Assembly: GCA_019648995.1 (NCBI GenBank)
Contig: BLXT01004630.1
Location: forward strand, 1,796,737 to 1,821,865
Reading direction: 5' to 3'
DNA length: 25,129 nucleotides
Source: Plakobranchus ocellatus
Lineage: Eukaryota > Mollusca > Gastropoda > Plakobranchidae
The position numbers and the translations under genes were made by a program. The notes under the pieces were generated by a model. It saw only the letters and a list, made by a program, of their open reading frames with translations, searched no databases and had not been told where the DNA came from. This document shows, piece after piece, positions 9,301 through 16,084 of this stretch (positions are counted from its first letter, which is position 1; every line of letters starts with the position of its first letter).

Positions 9301-10631
9301 TTGCTTGCTCTATAAACTGAACAGCAACATCACATACCTTTCTTTTTCTCATGCGATACGCAGCAAGTTCATCAGGATCTGATATCTTTTGCTTTGGAGG
9401 CTGATCGAAAAAAATGATAAAAATTCATTACACAACATGAAAATACATTCAAACGGAGCATGTTTCAAATATCTTAGGTTACATTATTATATCACTTCAA
9501 AATTGTCACACAATGAAACAAGAGATTCTTTTATCAACTTGATCTGCTCTCCCTGCTTTTCTAATGTCCTTTACTTTTCCTTTTTTATCTCTTTTCTTTT
9601 AACATTACATTGAGGATGAAAACTGAGTAACCACTGATAACTATTACAATGAGAAAAAAAACATATTTTAACACTTTCTCCTTTTACCTGAAACATTAAG
9701 ATACAGTACAAAGACAAAAAATAAAACACAAATTTGCATGTTTGCTTATCACCCAAATATAATAATCAAGCTTGACAAATGAACCTCTCAGGCTAGCCAC
9801 TAACTTAACTACTCACAGGGGGCACGAGCTCAAGCTCTCTCTCTTTGGCTTCCCGCAACAACTGCTCGGCAGTGATCTGCACTGGGGCTGGCATTTTGTT
9901 CTTCACCTGGAAACATACACAAGCAAACAGTCATCTTTCAGCATTTCATCTTTTTTTATGCTTCAGAACACACACATTTTGCAACTGAAAAAAAGTCTAA
10001 TGTATCCGAATTTATTACATGAAATTAAATTATTTTATTTTGCTAACACAGGAAAGGGCAATCTTTTCAGACTGCAGCTTCTCAAACGGCCCATGATAAG
10101 TCAAAGGGACTCTCCTTGTAAATTAGGCTATGCATCCAAAAATGATGAAACATACATATCTGACTATTTGTTAAACCCTGTGTGATGTGATAAATGTGTC
10201 ACAACAGTCTAAGCATATATCAATTTATCATATATATGATACAAACATTGTTATCAAATCAAAAAAAATTTTAGAAAGAATATTTTTGATAACTATATTT
10301 TGTCATAAATGCTTAAAAACTAAAATTGACACAATCTTGTTGTTTTTCTATTTTCTGAAATCAAAATGTGTTTTCCCTAATTTAAAAAAACATTGCATGT
10401 CTTATAAGATTTTCAATACATACAAAACTTAATGCAACAGTATCAAACACAAAATTAATATAAACCACTAAATTGACTAGCTTGATTAAAAAAAGAAAAA
10501 AACCAAAAAACATGAAAACCTACATCCTTTAAACTGAAACAGTGAAAATGGCATCGGTTTATTACTTTTATTACGAGACTCACCTTTGCCACTCTTGGCA
10601 TCTTTATTTTCCCATCACTTCCTGTCTCCAT
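155..10631 (-). CDS. CRNKL1: Crooked neck-like protein 1, 5' 12 coding exons (C-terminus outside the window)
   Basis: This is a HAT-repeat scaffold protein of the Prp19-associated complex, known in fly as crn and in yeast as Clf1/Syf3. It is needed in the nucleus for spliceosome assembly and activation. Twelve exons on the minus strand join in frame to 483 codons: 10584-10631, 9817-9906, 9338-9400, 8354-8445, 7818-7901, 6866-6984, 6135-6257, 4237-4415, 3430-3591, 2677-2805, 1846-2058, 155-301. Each join reproduces the spacing of the human protein as I remember it. The N-terminal basic stretch MPRVAKVKNK is followed by [18 protein letters not shown], then tandem HAT repeats from about residue 80 with the W..YA.(W/F)E and AR.(I/V)(Y/W)ER pattern. 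The start ATG at 10631 is the first ATG after an in-frame TAA at 10668-10670. The human protein is about 690 residues, so roughly 200 C-terminal residues are missing here. Introns 1-4, 6 and 8-10 (416-892 nt) show only AT-rich filler. Identity is very secure and the exon ends are well supported. Confidence 0.96.
302..1845 (-). other. CRNKL1: CRNKL1 intron 11, containing a minisatellite
   Basis: This 1,544-nt intron runs between GTGAGA and GCACAG. Apart from the 69-bp tandem repeat near 998-1200, it holds AT-rich sequence in which I recognise no gene, RNA or transposon. Confidence 0.85.
998..1200. repeat. 69-bp minisatellite, nearly three copies
   Basis: Units start with CAGAAAAGTTCACAG at 998, 1067 and 1136, giving an exact period of 69 bp. 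The third unit fades out near 1200. Copies differ at only a few positions. Because 69 is a multiple of three, both strands stay open and encode 23-residue repeats (for example EKFTDPDRD on plus). The array lies inside a CRNKL1 intron, so the repeated peptide is most likely a by-product of the period. Confidence 0.92.
1846..2058 (-). CDS. CRNKL1: CRNKL1 coding exon 11 (residues 364-434)
   Basis: This is the longest exon here. It encodes [40 protein letters not shown] and [20 protein letters not shown], then [11 protein letters not shown]. It is bounded by TTTCCAG|ATC and TTG|GTGAGA, phase 0 to 0. Conservation with human is very high ([28 protein letters not shown]). Confidence 0.97.
2677..2805 (-). 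CDS. CRNKL1: CRNKL1 coding exon 10 (residues 321-363)
   Basis: The exon encodes [40 protein letters not shown] and PSQ. It is bounded by AATCAG|GAG and CAG|GTGATC, phase 0 to 0. The [11 protein letters not shown] and [10 protein letters not shown] blocks are diagnostic of the family. Confidence 0.96.
3430..3591 (-). CDS. CRNKL1: CRNKL1 coding exon 9 (residues 267-320)
   Basis: The exon encodes [40 protein letters not shown] and [14 protein letters not shown]. It is bounded by TATTCAG|CAT and GAG|GTATGG, phase 0 to 0. The HEKKFG...[10 protein letters not shown] signature is typical of crooked-neck HAT repeats. Confidence 0.97.
4237..4415 (-). CDS. CRNKL1: CRNKL1 coding exon 8 (residues 208-266)
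   Basis: The exon begins right after an AC acceptor (GTTCAC|TT). It encodes [40 protein letters not shown] and [19 protein letters not shown], which is two HAT units. The donor is GAA|GTGAGG in phase 0. An AG acceptor at 4407-4408 would drop the residues FVL that the family requires. Confidence 0.96.
4416..6134 (-). other. CRNKL1: CRNKL1 intron 7: U12-type (minor spliceosome) AT-AC intron
   Basis: On the minus strand the intron starts ATATCCTTTA (6134 down to 6125), the textbook U12 AT-AC 5' splice site. Near its end it has TTCCTTGAC (4433-4425), matching the U12 branch-site consensus TTCCTTRAC. It ends AC at 4417-4416, 10 nt after the presumed branch A at 4426. Removing exactly this segment joins T|TT into Phe207 and restores YERFVLVHP. 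No GT-AG alternative does so. Of the 1,719 nt, 1,101 are a solo LTR plus 5 of duplicated target. The pre-insertion length of about 613 nt is close to neighbouring introns of 608-645 nt. Confidence 0.93.
5011..6111. mobile_element. Solo LTR of an LTR retrotransposon (fossil) in CRNKL1 intron 7
   Basis: This is a 1,101-bp block with TG...CA ends that form a perfect 7-bp inverted repeat (TGTTAGG...CCTAACA). It is flanked by identical 5-bp target duplications CTGAT at 5006-5010 and 6112-6116. These ends and this target size are typical of LTR retrotransposons. No internal coding region or second LTR is present, so it is a solo LTR left by recombination. Taking it out returns the intron to a length like its neighbours. 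The family (Gypsy, BEL or Copia) and the orientation cannot be told from the LTR alone. The intact target duplication suggests it is not very old. The three bases before each CTGAT also match (ACA), so an 8-bp duplication is formally possible, but it would spoil the TG...CA ends. Confidence 0.8.
6135..6257 (-). CDS. CRNKL1: CRNKL1 coding exon 7 (residues 167-206, ends at a U12-type donor)
   Basis: The acceptor is TATTTCAG|GA. The exon encodes [20 protein letters not shown] and then [20 protein letters not shown]. It ends AGAT|ATATCCTTTA. The single T combines with TT of exon 8 to give Phe207, recreating the invariant YERFVLVHP segment. Reading on past this donor diverges from the family and meets a stop at codon TAG (6105-6107). 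Confidence 0.95.
6866..6984 (-). CDS. CRNKL1: CRNKL1 coding exon 6 (residues 127-165, split codons at both ends)
   Basis: The acceptor is TCTTCAAG|A. The exon encodes [20 protein letters not shown] and [19 protein letters not shown], a full HAT repeat almost unchanged from human. It ends GCAG|GTTTAT in phase 1, and the G combines with GA of exon 7 to give Gly166. Confidence 0.95.
6985..7817 (-). other. CRNKL1: CRNKL1 intron 5: GC-AG intron
   Basis: The donor at 7817-7816 reads AG|GCAAGT, the usual context for the minority class of GC donors. The acceptor is TTCAAG at 6985. The join gives MRCRQVN, matching the length of human MKNRQVN. Using the GT three bases further on would put exon 6 out of frame. 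Nothing else is recognisable in the 833 nt. A 106-codon minus-strand open frame at 7010-7330 looks like chance. Confidence 0.9.
7818..7901 (-). CDS. CRNKL1: CRNKL1 coding exon 5 (residues 99-125, split codons at both ends)
   Basis: The acceptor TTGTGCAG|A supplies the last base of Arg98. The exon then encodes [20 protein letters not shown] and KYAEMEM, the first complete HAT repeat. The donor is GC-type: ATGAG|GCAAGT. The leftover AG pairs with A from exon 6 to give Arg126. Confidence 0.94.
8354..8445 (-). CDS. CRNKL1: CRNKL1 coding exon 4 (residues 68-97 plus split Arg98)
   Basis: The exon encodes [20 protein letters not shown] and then [10 protein letters not shown], the start of the HAT array. 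The acceptor is TGGCAG|GCA. The donor reads CAGAG|GTTTTTTTTTT, which has GT but no other consensus base. Homology and phase 2 fix the position: AG here plus A from exon 5 makes Arg98, and no other nearby GT keeps the frame. Confidence 0.92.
9338..9400 (-). CDS. CRNKL1: CRNKL1 coding exon 3 (residues 47-67)
   Basis: The exon encodes [20 protein letters not shown] plus K and is bounded by CAG|CCT and AAG|GTATGT, phase 0 to 0. Human has PPPQQKITDEEELNDYKLRK at this place. The basic MRKRK end leads into the first HAT repeat. Confidence 0.95.
9817..9906 (-). CDS. CRNKL1: CRNKL1 coding exon 2 (residues 17-46)
   Basis: The exon lies between CCAG|GTG and CCT|GTGAGT, phase 0 to 0. It encodes [20 protein letters not shown] and then [10 protein letters not shown], which is nearly identical to the conserved N-terminal helix of the family. 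This helix precedes the HAT repeats. Confidence 0.95.
10584..10631 (-). CDS. CRNKL1: CRNKL1 coding exon 1 (residues 1-16)
   Basis: The exon encodes [16 protein letters not shown] and ends at AAG|GTGAGT, a strong U2-type donor, in phase 0. The ATG is the first one after an in-frame stop. A longer open frame starting at a GTG (10667) has no ATG. The basic PRVAK motif matches the N-terminus of animal crooked-neck proteins (human IPKVAKVKNK). Confidence 0.85.
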
Positions 10632-10978
10632 TTTCCCGGGTGTTTTTATTGAGCGAATATAAACCACTTATTTCTGTTGATTTAATTGAATATTGAAAAC
10701 AATGAATGTTTCAATTGTACTGCAAGAGGGCCATAATTATGTAAATATATGAATTTCAGGTGTAAATTTACACAAATATCAAATTTTTTAAAAGTGAACC
10801 CCCCCCCCACCAAAAAAAAAACAAACCAGCAAACAAGGTAACCTCATTTCATTCAATCATTTCATATTGTAAGTGACAAAGGTGAATGTGAATGAAAGAG
10901 ATGGGAGAAAGAGCCTACTGTAATTATAGATCTTTCTGTAATGATCATATATGGATGTGGGGCAAAATAAAGATATAT

Positions 10979-11112
10979 CAGAGATGGGCACAACTCCCCC
11001 CAAAAAAATCCTGAGGTAGTCGTATGTATGTATACATACATACAATATATATATAGAGTCAGTAGGAAAAAAATCCGGAATTCAGGAAAAATCCTGAGAA
11101 TGCCCATCTCTG
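10979..11112. mobile_element. hAT-like MITE, 134 bp
   Basis: The element begins CAGAGATGGGCA and ends with its exact reverse complement TGCCCATCTCTG. CAGNGNTGGGCA is the characteristic end of many hAT transposons. Inner parts are also loosely mirrored (ATCCTGAG on the left, TCCTGAGAAT on the right). The middle holds a palindrome of alternating GTAT/ATAC and TA steps. The 8-bp flanks (AGATATAT and ATCTATGC) agree at only half their positions, so the target duplication has decayed or the insertion is old. Confidence 0.7.
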
Positions 11113-11535
11113 ATCTATGCAATGCAGTTTGTTACTTATTTAAATCTTGTTTTATTTTATCAACGTGATATCTCATACAACAAATTCTGGACTTGGTGTT
11201 TACCTATTTGGCACCTGTAGCTTAGTTCGGACCTAGTTAGGACCTTAATCTAAACATTAGCTTATACCTGGCCGATCTGCACCTTGTCTATGAAACTAGA
11301 TTCAATTTTTTACATAGCTTTTTTCTTTCCCTTGCTATCCTTGAAGTGAACAGAAGCAACCATCAACTACAGAACTGGAGTAGAAAAAACAGTAAAATTG
11401 CCCTAATACAGTTTCTTCACAAAAAGAAAGAGATGCTCAAAATGTCCTGGAAACATTCTGCAAAAGAAAAACTGAAAAAATGTCCTTTTTTTTTTTTTTT
11501 TTTGACAATTTCAACATGCAGTGGTTTAAAAATTT

Positions 11536-11542
11536 NNNNNNN
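11536..11542. other. Assembly gap of 7 N between homopolymers
   Basis: Seven N lie between AAATTT and a run of 18 A. A long T run ends about 40 bases upstream (near 11,503). This looks like an unresolved homopolymer or low-complexity hairpin. The open frame crossing it (11346-11702) has no support as a gene. Confidence 0.95.
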
Positions 11543-12550
11543 AAAAAAAAAAAAAAAAAATCAGTCTTTTAAAATTTTTCAGTGGTATACTGTAATAATG
11601 CCAGAGAGGCAAATGATATACATTAAGTCCTTATTCACGATGTTGTGGTTCGTTTCCTTAATGCAGAATGAAAGGCCAAAGCTAAGACTTAAATCTAGTT
11701 AGGCCTAAATATCTAAATGTTGCTCCAAACTCTAAATACAATTTTTTGACAAAGTTTATCAATCATTCAATAGATTCTAGATCAAACCTTATAGCTTTAG
11801 GCCTATACATCTGAACCAAGATTTGTTCTAAATTTCTAGGTCTATCTTATTTGGATTTCAGTTTGTTTAGTCAAAAGATGAGAGGGACTTCTGCATAGTG
11901 CAATAATCTTCAAGAAATTAATAGTGTTTAGAAAGCATGTCAGCTATCCTTTACATTAAGCTGACAAATATAAATGCATGATTATTCGAATGATTATTTT
12001 TAAATCAGTAAAAGCGCTAGTAAGTTATTTTCGAAATATTATACTAAACGTATTAAACAGAACAAATGATTCCTCAGTTTGGAAATCTGGATAATCCAGA
12101 GACAGGCCCAATAACTTCTTAATCTATTTTCATCATTTAGTGACGAATGAAGAGGCCTGGGACCAAGTGTTGATGAAAATAATTAAGTAAGGAAAGATTG
12201 TGTACACATCAAGATATTCGTTAAAAATGACAAAATTAAGGAAGATATTTTTTTTTTAAATTTACCAACAATTACAAAATTGCAAATTATAAATTATATA
12301 ATTTTGTCCAAAAACAAAGATATCTTTTAAAATTTTGGAAAAAAATTAGATCACCTTAGCTCATTGTCTCGGATAAGGCAGGTTTCACAAAATTGGGGGT
12401 TGTATAGAGGTTGCAACTTGCATACAATGTTGTGAGAAAGATAACCCAAAATAAACATTCATTTAACTTTCAATGTGTTTTCTGTGCCTCAAATTAACAC
12501 AAGAAGCAACAAAATGCAACTTGATGACGTATTTCTATTTTTATTTCTGT

Positions 12551-12763
12551 GCGGACGTCGTTTTTCAGAAACACAGCATTTCCCACTTTAACATACTATG
12601 TAAATATAAGCTATTATTAGAATCTAATTGTTCTTGAAAACCTTTTAGGTGTTATTAAAAGCAAGAATAAGTGTCAACGCTATTAAAAACACATTAAATG
12701 CTGCAATTTGCTGAGCGAAGAGAAATGTGTGGCTGTTTTAAAATTGCCTAAGCGCGGACGTCG
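12551..12763. promoter_or_regulatory. Paired GCGGACGTCG sites (CRE-like) in a CpG-richer segment
   Basis: The 10-mer GCGGACGTCG occurs at 12551-12560 and again at 12754-12763, each followed by a short T run and C. GACGTC is the core of CRE/ATF sites and is self-complementary. A third GACGTC lies at 13418-13423. In this AT-rich window such CpG-dense words stand out, and they precede a splice-donor-bearing CpG-rich exon candidate. A promoter role is inference. Confidence 0.3.
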
Positions 12764-12844
12764 TGTTTTTCCGATTAGAGGACCGTAGACCTAGCCCACT
12801 ATTAATAGTAATGATATCATGATCACTCTTTTAATGGTAAAAAC

Positions 12845-13080
12845 GTGATGCTTGATAGTGTGTATACAACCCCGACAGGCGGAAGTTTCGTGCATTTAGA
12901 CACACTTTATCAGATATTTTCGTTTCGAAGCGGTGTGTTTCCGGCACTGATCAACGTTCGCTACATAGTTTACTATCATCTAGATTTTGTTTCACGGCGA
13001 CTTTGGAACCCGATAGCAGATCAAGCACAATCTTTTTTCATCGACGATTCTTGTGCTAATTGGAATTCACCTTTAGCCAA
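12845..13080 (+). other. Candidate first exon of an unidentified plus-strand gene
   Basis: The stretch is richer in CpG than its surroundings (GGCGGAAGTTTCG, TTTCGAAGCGG, CAACGTTCG) and ends AAG|GTAAGTAG, a near-perfect U2 donor at 13081. An open frame from ATG 12845 runs through it, but the protein resembles nothing I know. A mostly untranslated first exon is as likely as a coding one. The GCGGAAG word could be an ETS site. The start of transcription is not visible. Confidence 0.3.
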
Positions 13081-13302
13081 GGTAAGTAGAGTGCTTTTGC
13101 TTAATTAAAATTGTGTTTCTTATCGACGTTCACGCCGACATTCGCCCTAGATCTACAAGTTTGGTGTGTTCCAAAACATTTTTTGACAAACATAGATGCT
13201 TTTAGGCTATAGTAGTGTGGTAAAACCGAAATTTAGTTTGCCTTTCGTTGTTCTGTGTCGTTTTAGGTTAAATATTTCTTCTTTTTCTTTCAAATTCAAT
13301 AG

Positions 13303-13442
13303 TATGCAATCTCAAAGCCTTGAAACTGAGCAGTCGGGTGCCAGCGTCAGTAGTTCGGAATTACTTTTACGCCAGTGTCGTGTTCCGGTAACACAGGTGG
13401 CAGCCATTATGGCGGCAGACGTCATTAATCGGAAACAAAATG
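13303..13442 (+). CDS. Candidate coding exon, hypothetical protein
   Basis: A strong pyrimidine tract leads to CAATAG|T at 13302, followed at once by ATG at 13304. The frame encodes MQSQSLETEQSGASVSSSEL and continues to VINRKQN (46 codons). A possible donor G|GTAGGC lies at 13443. Without splicing the frame stops near 13,507 after 67 codons. The stretch is CpG-rich and contains GCAGCCATTATGGCGGC, a YY1-like word on the reverse strand. I do not recognise the protein. With the donor at 13080 upstream, it may be exon 2 of a small or decayed gene. Confidence 0.25.
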
Positions 13443-13934
13443 GTAGGCCCGTCGTTTCACCGCAACCAAAGATGCAGCGAACGTTCTATATATATCTGAA
13501 ACAATAGGCCTACTGGTGCGAACATCTGTTTACGGAAACACTTTAAAATAAGTTTGTAAACGACATTACAGTTTTCAAGTTAGAAAAAAAAATTGTTTTA
13601 ACGCTCTCGCGACGGCCCAATGGGATTTCGTTCAAATTCAAACGATAGATCTAAGGGCTTAAAATAGACGCCTCATCGTGCTCTATTTTTGGTACAAGTG
13701 AAATACCTTGCTATTTTTCTAAGGAGGAAACCCCAACAGATACTTTTATTCGAAATTAATGCGGAATTTCTAGCTTTATTTCTCTAAATATAGAATCATA
13801 ACAGAGGCTTTTAGACCGGGACGGGATTCCCTTCTTCCTCCATTTTAACACTACTACATCTATCCGTTGCTGTATCCTGCTCCGAATTCACATAAATTCT
13901 AGCCTAAAGAAGGAGTTTAATTTTTTTAGATTTT

Positions 13935-14049
13935 GATTCTGATGAAAGTTTCAACTTTCTTCTGATGAATATGAAATTCGTTGTGAACCTGAGGACAGCT
14001 CAGATGAGGGAAACGAGGATTTGTCTCCTTTTAGAAACGATGGATGAGT
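13935..14049 (+). pseudogene. Acidic coding remnant (Ser/Asp/Glu-rich)
   Basis: After TTTTTTTAG at 13928 the sequence encodes DFDSDESFNF, and then in the next frame SSDEYEIRCEPEDSSDEGNE, DLSPFRNDG and a stop at about 14,045. The even spread of Asp, Glu and Ser across a frame change suggests an acidic disordered region that has suffered a one-base indel. It could follow the exon at 13303-13442, since the phase fits. The family is unknown. Acidic N-termini of this kind occur in piggyBac-like transposases and many nuclear proteins. Confidence 0.3.
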
Positions 14050-14253
14050 AGACTCTAAGTAAAGATGTAAGATTCCTAGATCTAGATCTACAGTGATGCA
14101 AACAAGTGAAAAAGTGAATGTAAAAGTATATCTAGATCTAATTCTGCTTTTTTTGGCTGAATCATAAAATCAGATTTCAGAGAAAAGCCTTTACATTTGT
14201 ATTTGTCACTGTTCTGGACGTTTTTCATAACCCTACAGATGTGCGCTTGAAAA

Positions 14254-14882
14254 ATGTCATCTCGAAGTACCAAGCTACGAAATGAGTGGAAAGAGAAGGA
14301 GCCAGAGTAATATCAGGCATACCTTGAGCGTCAGCGCCTTGCAAGTAAAAGGAGAAGGGATGAAACAAAAGAATAAAAATTGCAAAAAAGATGTTGATTA
14401 GAGCCATGGAAGAAGACAGAGAATGAGAGAAAGCTTTGAGGAGGTGAGAACTGTCTTTTTTAGCTTACTGGGTTTTTTTTTCTTTGTGACATCGAAAAAT
14501 TGTCTGAATATTCTCCATGATATTAAGACCAGTAGATACACTTGTTTTACTTGTATTTTAAAATTTTTATAGAGAAATGGACCGCAGGTACCGAGAAAAG
14601 AAGGCAGCTAAGGCTGGGTGGCATTAGAAATTCTCTCTTTAAACTCTACAGGTACTGGAGGTGATTGATGATGGTAGGCAATTGTTCATCAGTTGTCTCA
14701 GACCCAAAGCTTCCTCAAGCAAGCAAGCAGGGGAGGTTTGGGTTTTTCCCAACACTCCCGATGAGAGCCTTGTCACTCCGGGAACAGACACTATAACAAG
14801 ACTCTCTGATCCAGTTGTAGATCCTGTCATAGTGTCAAGGGGACCTATACTTTTGTTTGAATTTTTTATGATTTATGTTTAA
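14254..14882 (+). pseudogene. Degenerate gene remnant with basic N-terminal and short C-terminal parts
   Basis: From ATG 14254 the frame reads MSSRSTKLRNEWKEKEPE, stops at TAA 14308-14310, and continues in frame with YQAYLERQRLASKRRRDETK before further stops. After a possible intron (GAG|GTGAGA to TTATAG), 14573 onward gives EMDRRYREKKAAKAGWH and a stop. After CTACAG at 14651 a third piece reads VLEVIDDGRQLFISCLRPK and on through GEVWVFPNTPDESLV to RGPILLFEFFMIYV, ending at 14882. The basic YxxYLxRxR start and a VWP-like end recall uncharacterised proteins common in invertebrate genomes, possibly transposon-derived; this is memory, not a search. At least three stops in the first piece and the missing middle argue for a dead copy. 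Confidence 0.4.
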
Positions 14883-14923
14883 GACAGCTGTAATGCTTGG
14901 CCTAAGCTTAATTTATCTGTTAA

Positions 14924-14929
14924 AATAAA
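14924..14929 (+). terminator. Polyadenylation signal AATAAA
   Basis: A canonical AATAAA lies about 40 nt after the last stop of the plus-strand remnant and is followed by TGTGATTTTTT, a plausible downstream GU/U-rich element. In AT-rich DNA the hexamer is frequent by chance, so only its position supports it. Confidence 0.35.
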
Positions 14930-14949
14930 GCTGTGATTTTTTCAAAGGA

Positions 14950-15792
14950 AACGTTGCTTCCATTTTTACTTAGATCTTGTGTTTTCATGTCAACCTGCCT
15001 TATGTTTGTTGTTTGCCTCGTGAAATTCGTAAAATTATGCCTCAGTTGCATTTCTAGATACAATTTAGCCATGTTGTGTGTCATTTGTCATGAAACAGTT
15101 CATTTTTATCTAGCTCAAAATGTGAAACATCTTGCAGAAAGTGATATTTCCGAAAACAAGGGGAGGTCACTTTGAACCATTATTACTCATAAGAGGTGAG
15201 GCTCTTGCTCAAAATTTTGCTATATTTGAAATCCTCATAAAATTTCCTTTCCATTGATATATAATAAGACTATTTTCAATCACTTTTATTTTTTCCAAAA
15301 TTTGGCATGTTTGGGGAACCAGTTTTGTGAAAGCCGCCATAATGGTGGCTGAGTTTTAATTGATCATGTCTGTTTCAGCATTAAACTCATTAATGAAACG
15401 CAAAAGATCTCAAGAAATTGTGTTTCATGTTCACATTATTAAATGGATTTATATTGTAATGTGACAGATTGGTTAGCAGTTAGCTTTCATAAATTTAGTT
15501 TTCTTGTGCACACATTTGGAAGTCTTGCCATAGATGTTGCTATTTTCACATGAGCTATAATATCTCCATCTTTTTTTTTTTCAGCATCCTTTTCATCAGT
15601 AGCTGATCAGAAGTAATCTAGCATATAACCCCAAAATCCTCCCAAAAGAGCTTTGATACTTTTTTAATCTAATGGGACACCAGAAAAAATGTAATGGATT
15701 CATTTCGATATCTAGATCTAGATCTAGATCTAGGCCTTCTCGAGATATCTAGATTTCATAATTTATGTCATTTAAATCTCAAATTCTATCTA
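14950..15792. other. Non-coding stretch
   Basis: An 80-codon open frame at 14933-15175 resembles no family and has no splice or start support. The rest is AT-rich. It includes AGCCGCCATAATGGTGGCTG near 15,331-15,350, an imperfect palindrome with a YY1-like core, and tandem AGATCT units near 15,710-15,735. Confidence 0.6.
15704..15734. repeat. (CTAGAT)n microsatellite
   Basis: About four uninterrupted CTAGAT units occur here, next to a short CTCGAG/ATATCTAG palindrome. The same hexamer, often as TCTAGATCTAG, recurs as short runs at about 14,078, 15,850, 16,020, 16,190 and 21,560. Confidence 0.85.
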
Positions 15793-15800
15793 GAATCTTG

Positions 15801-16076
15801 GGCGCTTTTTCGTTTGTTCCCACCCCGACTTTTTATATAGGCCTAGAGATTCTAGATCTAGCTATAGGCCCTATTATCCGATAATAACGAAAAAAGTGTC
15901 AAATTGTGTAGATTTTGTGTGAAAATAATAATATTTTCATTAGAACTTGGCCTGCGACCTCTTCATTTCTTCGATGGATTAGGAAGATAGAGCCAAATCG
16001 AATATTTAAATAGCTAGAATCTAGATCTAGGCCTATAGATATAAAAAGTCGGGGTGGGAACAAACGAAAAAGCGCC
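15801..16076. mobile_element. MITE, 276 bp, with 8-bp target duplication
   Basis: The ends are long inverted repeats beginning GGCGCTTTTTCGTTTG and matching perfectly for about 38 bp (15801-15838 against 16039-16076). They continue imperfectly for a further 25-30 bp through AGGCCTA and TCTAGATCTAG words. Identical 8-bp direct repeats GAATCTTG flank it at 15793-15800 and 16077-16084. There is no coding capacity. An 8-bp duplication fits hAT, P or Merlin transposons, and the GG start is less usual for hAT. Because ends and duplication are intact, it moved fairly recently and must have used another element's transposase. Confidence 0.9.
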
Positions 16077-16084
16077 GAATCTTG

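Larger units (their letters stand above)
11113..12780. other. Intergenic stretch with no recognised gene
   Basis: The stretch is AT-rich DNA with the 7-N gap, A/T homopolymers and no open frame or conserved motif I can name. From about 12,550 CpG becomes more frequent and the first GACGTC site appears, which may mark the outer edge of a promoter region. Non-coding 5' exons of CRNKL1 could lie here, but I cannot show one. Confidence 0.6.

Noticed and set aside
9772-10185. 137-codon plus-strand frame
   Set aside because: It runs antisense across CRNKL1 exon 2 and the intron. The product is unlike any family and the codon pattern is a shadow of the exon.
11205-11275. tRNA-like A-box string GTAGCTTAGTTCGG
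   Set aside because: No B box (GGTTCGANTCC) at a suitable distance and no cloverleaf can be drawn.
11346-11702. 118-codon plus-strand frame crossing the N gap
   Set aside because: It is kept open by homopolymers and by unknown bases. No coding evidence.
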